This document shows positions 8,759 to 17,126 of a stretch of 64,000 nt of DNA, in pieces; position 1 is the first letter of the stretch; each line of letters opens with the position of its first letter. The position numbers and the translations under genes were made by a program. The notes beneath the pieces are model-generated. The model searched no databases and was not told where the DNA came from. It saw only the letters and a list, made by a program, of their open reading frames with translations. Origin of the DNA: Pseudoduganella rivuli (GTDB lineage: Bacteria > Pseudomonadota > Gammaproteobacteria > Burkholderiales > Burkholderiaceae_D); contig NZ_WKJJ01000004.1 in assembly GCF_009674485.1 (NCBI RefSeq), forward strand, positions 1 to 64,000, given 5' to 3'.

Positions 8759-9294
8759 TGAGACAATGTAAAACACGTGTGGTTCGAGCGCAACACAATC
8801 GTCAGTCTGGTATTACGTTGCTGGAACTGATCATTGTGATCATAGTTTTTAGTGTTTTGCTGGGGACCATACTTGAAAGTATTTACTACTATCAGGGAAA
8901 AGCTGAACAGGCGGCGGTGCAACGATTAGTGGGACATATGCGCCTAGCCTTGGTTGGGAAGCAGTATCAAGCAATGGTGGCGGGAACGCGACTCGACTTG
9001 GTGGCGTTGACGAGGGAAAACCCCATGACTTGGTTGCAAACTTTTCCTGCAAACTATCGGGGTGAAATTGCTAAATCGACAAAGGAAAACCTGACTCCTG
9101 GCAGCTGGTATTTTGACGTTTCGGAACATAAACTTGTATATATGTTCAGCAGTAAAAAAAGTTTTCTAGGGGATTCATTTGAACGCTGGTTTTTCAAGGT
9201 AGAATTCAACCGCTTGCCCACGAATACCGCCAAGCAGGTTGAACCGTCCCAGGCTGAGCCGGGCGTCACCTTGGTTCAAGTTGACTCAGGATAA
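8758..9294 (+). CDS. mshB: MSHA minor pilin MshB-like
   Basis: Prepilin of 178 aa with a class III leader: after 17 residues the processing site SG^ITLLELIIVIIVFSV shows the usual Glu at +5 of the hydrophobic helix. The start ATG overlaps the mshG stop. Position between mshG and mshA matches MshB in other MSHA loci; only the N-terminal helix is conserved enough to recognise, so MshB is assigned by position. Base composition is lower in GC than neighbouring genes. Confidence 0.8.
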   Translation: MRQCKTRVVRAQHNRQSGITLLELIIVIIVFSVLLGTILESIYYYQGKAEQAAVQRLVGHMRLALVGKQYQAMVAGTRLDLVALTRENPMTWLQTFPANYRGEIAKSTKENLTPGSWYFDVSEHKLVYMFSSKKSFLGDSFERWFFKVEFNRLPTNTAKQVEPSQAEPGVTLVQVDSG

Positions 9295-9359
9295 ATGATT
9301 CACTCATACTTGCATCCTGCTCGTCACACACCCTTTCTGACACCTCGGAGAATTGATAA

Positions 9360-9824
9360 ATGCATATGAAACAAACGGGTTCGCTGCGTCGTACTGCCCA
9401 AGCAGGCTTCACCCTGATTGAACTGATCGTTGTGATCGTGATTTTGGGCATTCTGGCTGCGACAGCGTTGCCAAAGTTTGCGGATATGAGTGGCGATGCA
9501 CGACTGGCGAAGATGAATGGTGCGAAAGCTAGTGTTGCGGCAGCTTCGGCGTTATATCGTGGGAAATGGCTGGCGGGTGGAACCAATGCTGCGGCAACAT
9601 ATACAGTTGAAGGTACGTCGGTTGGAGTGAATTCTACTGGTTTTGTAACGGCAGCTACGATCGCAACTGCTTCCGGTATATCGAGCACCGATTTCTCGGT
9701 GACTGCTGGTACTACCACTACAGATATTGCATCTGATACGGGGCACGCTTCCTGCAAAATCACGTATGACGAATCTAATGGATCCGTTACGGTGAGCGGT
9801 TTGACGTCAACGAACTGCAAATAA
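9360..9824 (+). CDS. mshA: MSHA major pilin MshA
   Basis: Type IV pilin of 154 aa, the likely main subunit of the fibre. The leader is cleaved at AG^FTLIELIVVIVILGI, followed by ALPKFADMSGDARLAKM, typical of MshA-type pilins. Two cysteines near the C-terminus (ASCKITYD and TNCK) can form the D-region disulfide. The C-terminal domain is rich in Thr, Ala and Ser. CGGAG lies about 9 nt before the ATG; an in-frame ATG at 9366 is also possible. A strong terminator follows 17 bp after the stop, ending the mshE-G-B-A block. Confidence 0.93.
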   Translation: MHMKQTGSLRRTAQAGFTLIELIVVIVILGILAATALPKFADMSGDARLAKMNGAKASVAAASALYRGKWLAGGTNAAATYTVEGTSVGVNSTGFVTAATIATASGISSTDFSVTAGTTTTDIASDTGHASCKITYDESNGSVTVSGLTSTNCK

Positions 9825-9840
9825 CTAGTTAACCCAAGCT

Positions 9841-9874
9841 AAAACCCGGCTTTTTAAGCCGGGTTTTTCTTTTT
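9841..9874 (+). terminator. Rho-independent terminator after mshA
   Basis: AAAACCCGGCTT at 9841-9852 pairs with AAGCCGGGTTTT at 9856-9867 around a 3-nt loop and runs into a T-rich tail to 9874. It separates the rightward pilin block from the converging leftward block ending with mshP. Confidence 0.9.
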
Positions 9875-9942
9875 GCGCATCCTGGTGTCGTTGAGGACTG
9901 CTGAGCCGCGAAATCCACAGGCCGTCACTACAGAGTAGCGCA

Positions 9943-9997
9943 GTACTGTTCTGCTTAGGCTAGCGTTACAACGCCAATTGCGAATTCTGAACAGTAC
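9943..9997. repeat. Spaced 9-bp inverted repeat between mshA and mshP
   Basis: GTACTGTTC at 9943-9951 is repeated in inverted form as GAACAGTAC at 9989-9997, with a 37-nt interior that itself holds a small GCGTT/AACGC hairpin. It lies in the 146-bp non-coding junction between the two converging msh blocks. Function unknown. Confidence 0.45.
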
Positions 9998-10020
9998 CGG
10001 GATGAACTCCTTTTGCGTAG

Positions 10021-10488
10021 TCAACACGGTGCCTGTACACCGGTTGCACACAACGTGACCACGCGTTTCCGCTCCACGTACCCAGATTTGGTGGCGGCCG
10101 TATCATCGGGGCAGCTGGCTGAATTGCACGCAGTTGCCGTAATCGTATAAATATTGATGGCCCGTACGTTCACGCCATCTGACTGCACACCTTCGTTGCG
10201 CTGGTCGATGTTACATGTCACGGTCACGTTAAACCCGCCACTGCTGCCGCTCAGCGGCAATGTTGTGGTACCAGCGCATGCCGCATTTTGCAGCGCCTGA
10301 TATAGCCCCCAGTCCGTCCCGGCGCGCGCCGCCTGTAATGCATAGGCTTGCATGGCATCTTCCGCCGCTGTGATTTGCTGGGTATTGGACAGCCGGCTGA
10401 CGGTAATGCCGAGTGTGGCCAGCACTACCAGCAGTACCACGGCGGCGATGTAGGCGAATCCGGCGGTGTGTTTTCTGGTGATGGTCAT
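10021..10488 (-). CDS. mshP: MSHA biogenesis protein MshP-like (PilX type)
   Basis: A 155-residue protein with an N-terminal hydrophobic helix (AGFAYIAAVVLLVVLATLG) lacking the +5 glutamate of true pilins, as in MshP/PilX proteins, then a small domain with several cysteines near the C-terminus. Its ATG overlaps the mshO stop (ATGA at 10485-10488). It is the last gene of the leftward mshQ-C-D-O-P block. The identification rests on order and the helix; sequence conservation in this family is low. Confidence 0.82.
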   Translation of the reverse strand: MTITRKHTAGFAYIAAVVLLVVLATLGITVSRLSNTQQITAAEDAMQAYALQAARAGTDWGLYQALQNAACAGTTTLPLSGSSGGFNVTVTCNIDQRNEGVQSDGVNVRAINIYTITATACNSASCPDDTAATKSGYVERKRVVTLCATGVQAPC

Positions 10489-11363
10489 GGCGTGTTATCT
10501 GTATGTGTGCCAACGACGATTTGTACCGATTGATTACTCTCCGTCAGTTGCAATTTAATTTGCATATACCCAGTGTTCAAACCACTGTTGTTGGAGTTAG
10601 GGTCGTAGACGAAAGTGCATGACTGTATTTTTGTGGCCACGATAGGGGTATTTGCGCCAGGCGTGGGGCAGGTATTGTTGATGCTGAAACCATAGCCGCT
10701 GAAGCGGTACAGCGTTCCTTTGCCGTCGCCATTCGAGTCGATGCCATTCGCCCCGGAGCAGACGTAGAAGACGGCCTGTTGCGCAGCGGGCACGATGACG
10801 AAGCGCGCATTGTCATAACCGACGTCCACTCTCAATGCGTTGATGTCGAGGCGATATGTCCCTATGTTGTCAGTCGCAGGCAGGACGGCCACGCCGGTAA
10901 TGGTGCTGCGTGATGTGCTGTTCACCGGGGTGTAGACGTTGGTCGAATCCTGGTTGTTGATCACGACGAAATCGCCCACTGCAGGTGCTGTTGTTAATTG
11001 CGAGAGGACGTCAAACTGCGTGGTGGTTGTCATGGTGTTGACCCACTTGGTGGTGTTGGCAGCGTGTGTCGCATCGTAGCCTGTGTCGGGAGCTGCGCGG
11101 TAACGTCCACCCGCCGAGGTGGGAACCAGTTCAAAGCATGAAGTGTCCGGCGTATGGATGGAGTTCGAGACTGCGGAACGGATATCGCGCGTCATTGTCC
11201 GCACGGCGCCGTCGGCCAGGTCCGTTAGGTTGGCGCGCCGCCTCACATCAAGGAAGTTCTGGATCGCGGGGCCGAAATATATCGTGATACTGCCCGCCAG
11301 GACGCCGATAATGACCATCACGACAATTAACTCAACCAGCGTGAAGCCATGGGGGCGCTTCAT
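10485..11363 (-). CDS. mshO: MSHA minor pilin MshO
   Basis: Prepilin-like protein of 292 aa starting MKRPHGFTLVELIVVMVII, with cleavage G^FTLVEL. The ATG at 11363 overlaps the mshD stop (ATGA), which favours it over the ATG 33 bp upstream. The large C-terminal domain has scattered cysteines (TSCFEL, VCSGANG, TCPTPG, SCTFVYD) and is of the size usual for MshO/PilW-type minor pilins that help initiate or cap the fibre. Confidence 0.86.
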   Translation of the reverse strand: MKRPHGFTLVELIVVMVIIGVLAGSITIYFGPAIQNFLDVRRRANLTDLADGAVRTMTRDIRSAVSNSIHTPDTSCFELVPTSAGGRYRAAPDTGYDATHAANTTKWVNTMTTTTQFDVLSQLTTAPAVGDFVVINNQDSTNVYTPVNSTSRSTITGVAVLPATDNIGTYRLDINALRVDVGYDNARFVIVPAAQQAVFYVCSGANGIDSNGDGKGTLYRFSGYGFSINNTCPTPGANTPIVATKIQSCTFVYDPNSNNSGLNTGYMQIKLQLTESNQSVQIVVGTHTDNTP

Positions 11364-11836
11364 ATCGCGACTCCCTTGGCATAATTTGCGCGCCAACCGG
11401 TCAGAGTAAATGAGTTGTTGCCTCTTGCTGTCTTTACTGTGATGACATATGCATCGCTGGTGCCGAGGCCGAGCGTATTATTGGTATCCGCTGCAACGGT
11501 AACGGAAATGGTCATCCCCGCCAGTTCCATCACCTGGTCGCCAGTAACCAGACAGATCATGCCTGGGCTGTAGCCGTTGTAGTCCATCACGTCATTGAAT
11601 GTGTTGCGCGCGCAGCCAACCGACGCGGTGTTCGTCGACGCCGCAAACGGTTGCCGCTGGATTTCATCCATCATGCCTTCCGCCACCACTCGTAATTGTT
11701 TCTGCACGATGGGATCGGCGCTGGCGATTGTCGTTACGTTAAACACTTGCAGTACGCCTGCCACGGCGACGCCGATAATCACCATGGCGATAATCAGTTC
11801 CACCAGGGTCGTCCCCCTTTGCCGCTTATTCCACAT
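11360..11836 (-). CDS. mshD: MSHA minor pilin MshD
   Basis: Prepilin of 158 aa beginning MWNKRQRGTTLVELIIAMVI, with the processing site G^TTLVEL. The start at 11836 is preceded by GGGAG about 10 nt away and lies 11 nt inside the end of mshC; an upstream ATG at 11860 is less likely. Followed by mshO with ATGA overlap. Position and N-terminal helix match MshD/PilV-like minor pilins. Confidence 0.86.
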   Translation of the reverse strand: MWNKRQRGTTLVELIIAMVIIGVAVAGVLQVFNVTTIASADPIVQKQLRVVAEGMMDEIQRQPFAASTNTASVGCARNTFNDVMDYNGYSPGMICLVTGDQVMELAGMTISVTVAADTNNTLGLGTSDAYVITVKTARGNNSFTLTGWRANYAKGVAI

Positions 11837-12284
11837 AGCCGGTCGCTCCCTGGATGGCAATCGACGTCAATCCCGTTATCGCAATGGACCCCGCCGTCGT
11901 TGCCGTACCTGCGCCATCGCTGGTGATGGTCCCGGCAGGCTGGAAATACAGCGTGGTGGCAGTCGCTGTAACGGCGCTGTCCTTGCTGGAATAGCTGTCG
12001 CTGCCATCCGGCAGCGACAGGGGGGTGTTGCATGCAGCGGCGCCGCTTGCCGACGCGATGGACAGGGTGACCGCACCGGATGTCACCGTGGCGCACACGA
12101 GCCGGCGATGGCTGACGGCCGTCTTCTGCGCATAGCGCAGCGCGCTGACCACTTCCGCGCGGAAGGCGGGACCGGCCATGTCGTTGCCCATCAGGCGGGG
12201 AATGGCGATGGCCGAGATGATGCCCAGCACCACCATCACGACGATCAGCTCCACCATTGTGTAGCCGTGGTCTCGCCACTTCAA
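11826..12284 (-). CDS. mshC: MSHA minor pilin MshC (GspH/FimT type)
   Basis: Pilin-like protein of 152 aa beginning MKWRDHGYTMVELIVVMVVL with the processing site G^YTMVEL, then ISAIAIPRLMGNDM typical of GspH/FimT-like pseudopilins. It starts with TTG overlapping the mshQ stop (TTGA at 12281-12284), so it is coupled to mshQ. Two cysteines (VCATV, ACNTP) may form a disulfide. Confidence 0.87.
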   Translation of the reverse strand: MKWRDHGYTMVELIVVMVVLGIISAIAIPRLMGNDMAGPAFRAEVVSALRYAQKTAVSHRRLVCATVTSGAVTLSIASASGAAACNTPLSLPDGSDSYSSKDSAVTATATTLYFQPAGTITSDGAGTATTAGSIAITGLTSIAIQGATGYVE

Positions 12285-15274
12285 TTGAACACCTCGCGCA
12301 CATGCACCACGCCCTTGGTTTCCTGCGACTGGAGGCCGAAGTTGGCGCGCGCGGTCGGATCGTAATCATAGGCGCCGCTGGTGGCGCCGGTCTTGTCACA
12401 GCCGTGATACGAGCGCAGGCCGGCGAGGTTGGCGCCGCTGATCCTGGTGGCGTTGCTGGGACACGCATTGGCGGCGCCCAGCGCGGCGCCAAGGTGCGTC
12501 GTTACGTCGGTATAGCCCTTGGCGTTGGAGCCGGACGTAATCGTGATCGTGCCTTTGCCCAAACTCATCTTAACGGCCGAGCCGGTATAGGATGCCGACA
12601 CGGTACCGCCGCTGGGGAAGCCGATGGAACCGGCTGGAATCGACGTGGTCGAGTCGTCGCCGTTGACGACCCACACGGTGCCATTCCAGTATTCCGCCTG
12701 TACCGGCATTTTCAGCGAAGTCAGCGAAGTGCCGTAAGTGTTAAACAGGCGCAAGCGACCCAGTCGGATCGGCACGGATGCCTGCGTATGCCCGGCGGAA
12801 CTGACGCCATCGGTATCGGTGGCGCGGATGGTCACGGTTTGCGGTGCAGGCTTGGTACCGTTGACGCCGCCGGTCACGGCCGCGAAGCTGAAGGTTGGAG
12901 TCGCGGTCGCGGTCACTGTTACGGTGGCATTCGCGGTGGATTGGGTGAAGGACGACGCCGCGACCGCGCCGCCGGCGGTCACGCTGCCAACGGTGCTGGC
13001 TATTGCCGTGCCGGTTGCGTCCAGCGCGGTCAGGGTCACGGCTTTCGCGAAGGTATTGGTGGATGGCACACCGGTATAGTTGACCGTGGTAGCGCCGTAT
13101 GCGTTCTTTGGCGTGATGATGACGCTGGTGATGGGTTGACCGGAATATGTATATTTCAAGGTGCTGGCCAGCGACGTTTCAAAGTAGGCTGGCGTAAACG
13201 GGCCGACCGCGCCGCACGCCGCGCCGGTTTGCGTGGTTCCCGTCACTGCCAATGGCGAGACATTCAGATAGTAAGAAACCGCACTGCCATTGCTGCCGTA
13301 CGCCAGGCTGGCGGTTAAATCCGCGGTGCCCACTTCCGAGTAAGTCAGTTTGTCGAAGGTATAGGTATAGGCGGTGCCACTGTAAGTGCTGGTCGCGCCG
13401 TCCGTCAGCACACCGGTCACGGAGCCGGTAAACGTGGGCTGGCACTTGGCGATGGCGAGGATGGGTATGTAAGGTGTGGATTCCCGCCCGAAATTGGGCG
13501 TGACTGCGCCGGCATTGTTCACGGCCTGTACCGTCGCGCTGAACGTATTGCCCGCTTTTTTATTGCCTGATGTGACATTGGAAATGACGAACTTGGCGGG
13601 CGCGGCAACAAACGGATCGCTGCCCGTCAATAACAATCCGCTGCCCGAATATTTGGCCAGCAGGGTGACCTGGCCGGCATCGGGATACGACAGGTTGAGC
13701 GACGCCTTACCGCTTGAAAATGTCAGGGTCAGCGCGTTGGCTGAACTGGTGCTGCCGGAACAGGCCATCGTACGGCTGGTGTTGCCGCTGCTGATGGTCG
13801 GGCCTTGCGTGCCGGTGCTGGGGTTGTTGTACGAGCAGCCGAACTCGACGGAATAATCGCCATTCGCCAGCGCTGAGGTACAAGCCATGCTGGTATCGGA
13901 CTGTTTGACAGCCCTGACGTCGACGGATTGCTGCGAGGCCGCCGTATGGTCGGGCGCCGTCAGCACCAGCGCCGCCGTGTCGAAAAAATACGTGCAGTCG
14001 GCGGTGGAGCCATTCCAGCAGGTCGTGGTTGACGTGGTTCCTGGCGACAAGCTGGTCGTGCCGAAGGTGACGGTTTGCGATGTCGTCACCGAAACATCCT
14101 GGGTAACGGAGCTGGAACCGGCGGGGATCATGAAGCTGTTGGTTTGCTGGCTGCCGTCCGCCTTTGTGGTGACCAAGGTGCCCGTCATGCCGGCTGTGCT
14201 GGCGATGCAGGTGCCGCTGGTATCGGCGCCACTGCAGGCATTGATGGTGACGGTGGCAGGGATGCAGGTGACGCCGCTGCCGGCGTGGTTGAGGCGCACA
14301 TGGTGCGCGCCACAACTGCCGACCTCGAGGTCGCAACTGGCGCTGCTGCCGTTCCAGCACGTGCCCTGGGTGCTGGCGGTCTTGCTGAGGCTGGAGAAGC
14401 TCAGCGACGCCGTTTGCGGCGTCGAAATGGTGGGTAGCGACACCGTGACGGAACTGTTGCCCGATGAAATGCTGAACCCCACGCTGACCAAGTCGCTGTC
14501 GTCCAGCGCATCGGCGTTCAGCGTACCGCTGATGCCACCCGTATAGGGGGTGCAGGTGCCGTTGCTGTCGGCCGAATTACACGCAGTGATGGTGACCGGC
14601 GTCGTCCCGCAAGCGGTGGTTGTGCCGGTGGTCGTGACGCGCACATGGTGCAGCGCGGCCGAGCCGCCCGTGCAGGTGATGCTGCTCTTGGTCCCCGCCA
14701 CGATGCAGGAACCATTGATGATGACATTCTTGGCGCCCGTCAGGTTGCCGCTGGCAGTCACGTTGCCGTTGACAGTGGAATCCTTGGCAAAAGTGATGTT
14801 GCTGCTGGACGTGATATTGCCGTCGATCCTGGCGTTCTTGGCAAAGGATACGGACCCGCTGGCCGTGATATTCATGTCGATGTCCGTGTCTTTTTGCATG
14901 GTGACATACGAGTCGACGGACAGCGACAGTGTATGGCCCCCGTTGTTGGTGGTGAGGTTTTTCTGCGACGTGAAGCTGCCATTCTTGACCCAGATGTCGA
15001 CATCGGACGTCAGCTTCAGTTCGGCATCCTTGTCGAGGTTGATCGACCCGCACACATAAGTGCCACTGGTCAGCGTGCAGTTGAAAGGGGAGGACGTCAG
15101 CGCGGCAGGAAGCGTATAGGTGGTCGTCGTGGTGACGGCACGGCCAGGCGGCGCCATCAACATCCAGACGCACAGCATGAACGCCTGCAGGGTCGTCAAC
15201 AGGCGGCGAGGGCCGGACTCGACCTGCAAAGTTTGATTCATGGGTGTGATGAAACGGGCAATCGGAGGATGCAT
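12281..15274 (-). CDS. mshQ: MSHA-associated adhesin-like protein MshQ (DUF6701)
   Basis: A 997-residue exported protein. A signal peptide (hydrophobic core around LQAFMLCVWMLMA) precedes a bactofilin-like short beta-repeat region at about 80-205 (repeats such as ITFAKDSTVNGNVTASGN). Two tandem Cys-containing modules follow at about 208-315 and 318-425, each opening HHVR, then (P)VTI(T/N)AC..AD..GTC, and closing TCWNGS. The rest, about 430-990, is MshQ-like and contains LGRLRLFNTYGTSLTSLKMP, typical of DUF6701. MshQ proteins are thought to sit at the pilus or cell surface. No Shine-Dalgarno distinguishes the ATG at 15274 from the one at 15241. First gene of the leftward block; coupled to mshC by overlap. 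Confidence 0.88.
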   Translation of the reverse strand: MHPPIARFITPMNQTLQVESGPRRLLTTLQAFMLCVWMLMAPPGRAVTTTTTYTLPAALTSSPFNCTLTSGTYVCGSINLDKDAELKLTSDVDIWVKNGSFTSQKNLTTNNGGHTLSLSVDSYVTMQKDTDIDMNITASGSVSFAKNARIDGNITSSSNITFAKDSTVNGNVTASGNLTGAKNVIINGSCIVAGTKSSITCTGGSAALHHVRVTTTGTTTACGTTPVTITACNSADSNGTCTPYTGGISGTLNADALDDSDLVSVGFSISSGNSSVTVSLPTISTPQTASLSFSSLSKTASTQGTCWNGSSASCDLEVGSCGAHHVRLNHAGSGVTCIPATVTINACSGADTSGTCIASTAGMTGTLVTTKADGSQQTNSFMIPAGSSSVTQDVSVTTSQTVTFGTTSLSPGTTSTTTCWNGSTADCTYFFDTAALVLTAPDHTAASQQSVDVRAVKQSDTSMACTSALANGDYSVEFGCSYNNPSTGTQGPTISSGNTSRTMACSGSTSSANALTLTFSSGKASLNLSYPDAGQVTLLAKYSGSGLLLTGSDPFVAAPAKFVISNVTSGNKKAGNTFSATVQAVNNAGAVTPNFGRESTPYIPILAIAKCQPTFTGSVTGVLTDGATSTYSGTAYTYTFDKLTYSEVGTADLTASLAYGSNGSAVSYYLNVSPLAVTGTTQTGAACGAVGPFTPAYFETSLASTLKYTYSGQPITSVIITPKNAYGATTVNYTGVPSTNTFAKAVTLTALDATGTAIASTVGSVTAGGAVAASSFTQSTANATVTVTATATPTFSFAAVTGGVNGTKPAPQTVTIRATDTDGVSSAGHTQASVPIRLGRLRLFNTYGTSLTSLKMPVQAEYWNGTVWVVNGDDSTTSIPAGSIGFPSGGTVSASYTGSAVKMSLGKGTITITSGSNAKGYTDVTTHLGAALGAANACPSNATRISGANLAGLRSYHGCDKTGATSGAYDYDPTARANFGLQSQETKGVVHVREVFN

Positions 15275-15510
15275 GCATCAGATCATGCTGGAGAGGAATA
15301 TGTCAAGTTGACAGCCGCAATCGTGCCCTTGCCGTGGCCAATATGGCCGGTACCACAAGTTTTTGTCTCGTGCTGGACAAAAAACGGGGCGATTTTCCCC
15401 TCAGTTAGCGAATTTGCTCCTGAAAGGCACTGATTCTTGAATATAATCAAGCGACTGCGCGCCTTTGCGCATCTTTTGTATGACGTGGCGTTATCGACGA
15501 GACAGGGTGC
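15275..15510. promoter_or_regulatory. Divergent promoter region between mshQ and mshI
   Basis: This 236-bp gap separates the leftward mshQ-C-D-O-P and rightward mshI-N blocks and must hold promoters for both. It is less GC-rich than the coding regions, for example TTCTTGAATATAATCAAGCG near 15433, a plausible -10 neighbourhood for mshI. No confident boxes are assigned. Confidence 0.4.
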
Positions 15511-16455
15511 ATGGGTTTTTGGGGAAAAACTAAAAAGAAGGATGGCTGGCTGGCCGTGGCGCTGTATGCGGACGGCGTGCTGGCTGCCGTGGTGCAGCGC
15601 CGCCGCGATGCGAAACCCGCCGTGCTGGCTGCGTTGTTTTATCCCGGCGAAAAACAGCTTGCCGGCCCGATCCTGGCGCGCGTGCACAAGGACATGCAAA
15701 CCGACCAGTACCGCTGCTCCAGCCTGCTGGGCCTGGGCGAATACCAGTTGCTGATGATCGAGGCGCCGAACGTGCCGGCCGAGGAATTGAAGACGGCCGT
15801 GACCTGGCGCCTGAAAGACATGATCGACTTCCCCGTGGCGGAAGCCACGGTCGACGTGGTGCACGTGCCCCCCGCGAAAAATGCGACGGTGCCCACTAAA
15901 CAAGTGTTTGCCGTGGCGGCGCGCAATTCCGTCATCGAACCCCACCAGAATTTATTCACGGTCGGCAAAGTTCGCCTGTCCGCCATCGATATCCCGGAAA
16001 TGGCCCAGCGGAATATCTCGGCCTTGCTGGAACCCGAAGGACGGGGTGTCGCCATGCTGTCGTTCGACCTCGATGGCGGCTTGCTGACCGTGTCGTTTTG
16101 CGGCGAACTGTACCTGGCGCGCCGCATGGACGTCACGCTGACGCAACTGCTGGGCGACGATGACGACAAGAAGCAGCAGCACTACGACCGTATCACGCTG
16201 GAATTGCAGCGCTCGCTGGACCACTTCGAGCGCCAGTTCCATTTCGTCGCCGTGTCCAAGCTGATCCTGGCGCCGACCGGCGGCAGCAATTTGTTCAGCT
16301 ATTTGAAGAGCAATTTGTACCTGCCGGTGGAAACGCTGGACCTCGACACCGTGCTCGACCTCGACAAGGTGCCGGAACTCAAGGACCCGGCGCAGCAGGC
16401 CCGCTATTTCATGACCCTGGGCGCCGCGCTGCGGGATGAGGAGCGCGTGTCTTGA
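15511..16455 (+). CDS. mshI: MSHA biogenesis protein MshI (PilM-like)
   Basis: Cytoplasmic actin-fold assembly protein of 314 aa, the counterpart of PilM in type IV pilus machines, expected to bind the next gene's product at the inner membrane. It begins MGFWGKTKKKDGWLAVALYA and has no signal or membrane segment. Typical MshI segments include TWRLKDMIDFPVAEATVDV and IDIPEMAQRNISALL. AGGG precedes the ATG. The stop overlaps the TTG start of the following gene. First gene of the mshI-N block. Confidence 0.9.
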   Translation: MGFWGKTKKKDGWLAVALYADGVLAAVVQRRRDAKPAVLAALFYPGEKQLAGPILARVHKDMQTDQYRCSSLLGLGEYQLLMIEAPNVPAEELKTAVTWRLKDMIDFPVAEATVDVVHVPPAKNATVPTKQVFAVAARNSVIEPHQNLFTVGKVRLSAIDIPEMAQRNISALLEPEGRGVAMLSFDLDGGLLTVSFCGELYLARRMDVTLTQLLGDDDDKKQQHYDRITLELQRSLDHFERQFHFVAVSKLILAPTGGSNLFSYLKSNLYLPVETLDLDTVLDLDKVPELKDPAQQARYFMTLGAALRDEERVS

Positions 16456-17126
16456 GCCAGCAAATCAACCTGTATAACCCGCGCTTCCGCAAGAAGACCA
16501 ACTATGTGACCTTGAACGCGCTGGCTGCGTTGGCCGTGGTGACGCTGGCCGGTGCGCTGGCGTTTGCCATGGTGGCCAGGCAGCGCGTAGTGGTGGCGCA
16601 GGCCGAGGCGGACAAGGTGCAGCGCCAGATGAACGAAGTGGAGCAGCAGCAGAAAGCGTCGGCCAGCAAGGCGCCCGCGCAAAAGGATCCGCAGGTGGCG
16701 GTGCAGCTGGCGCAGGCGGAATATGACAACCGCGCGTTGCAGGAAGTGTCGAACATCCTGGAAAAAGGCGAGTTGGGCAATACGCGCGGGTATTCGGCTT
16801 ACTTCAGTGCCTTTGCCCGCTCGCGCGTGCAGGGCTTGTGGCTGACCGGCGTGCAGATCGTCGGCGCCGGCCATGAAATCGGCTTGCAGGGGAGGGCCTT
16901 GCAGGCGGGGCTGTTGCCCGGTTACCTGAACGGGCTGGCGCACGAACCGGTCTTGAAAGGCAAGGCGTTTGGCCAGCTGGAAATGAACCAGGCCGGCCAG
17001 CCCGCCGCAGCCGCTCCGGCCGCCTCCACTGCTGCTGCGGCCGCTGCCGCGGGACCGGCGGTGGTGGAATTCAGCTTGCAGGCGCATCAGGAAAACGGCG
17101 CGCCGGCAAAAGCGGGGGCGAAATGA
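16452..17126 (+). CDS. MSHA biogenesis protein MshI2 (PilN-like)
   Basis: Bitopic inner-membrane protein of 224 aa starting MSQQINLYNPRFRKKTNYVT, the PilN-type N-terminal peptide that docks into the MshI/PilM groove. A single TM helix at about 20-44 and a periplasmic coiled-coil region (QAEADKVQRQMNEVEQQQK) follow, then a PilN-like fold and an Ala-rich tail (about 185-205). It starts with TTG overlapping the mshI stop (TTGA) and ends overlapping the mshJ ATG (ATGA), so the block is tightly coupled. Confidence 0.87.
   Translation: MSQQINLYNPRFRKKTNYVTLNALAALAVVTLAGALAFAMVARQRVVVAQAEADKVQRQMNEVEQQQKASASKAPAQKDPQVAVQLAQAEYDNRALQEVSNILEKGELGNTRGYSAYFSAFARSRVQGLWLTGVQIVGAGHEIGLQGRALQAGLLPGYLNGLAHEPVLKGKAFGQLEMNQAGQPAAAAPAASTAAAAAAAGPAVVEFSLQAHQENGAPAKAGAK

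Noticed and set aside
9854-10051. 65-codon frame on the minus strand after mshP
   Set aside because: It overlaps the mshA terminator and the mshP end, has no Shine-Dalgarno sequence and no recognisable features.
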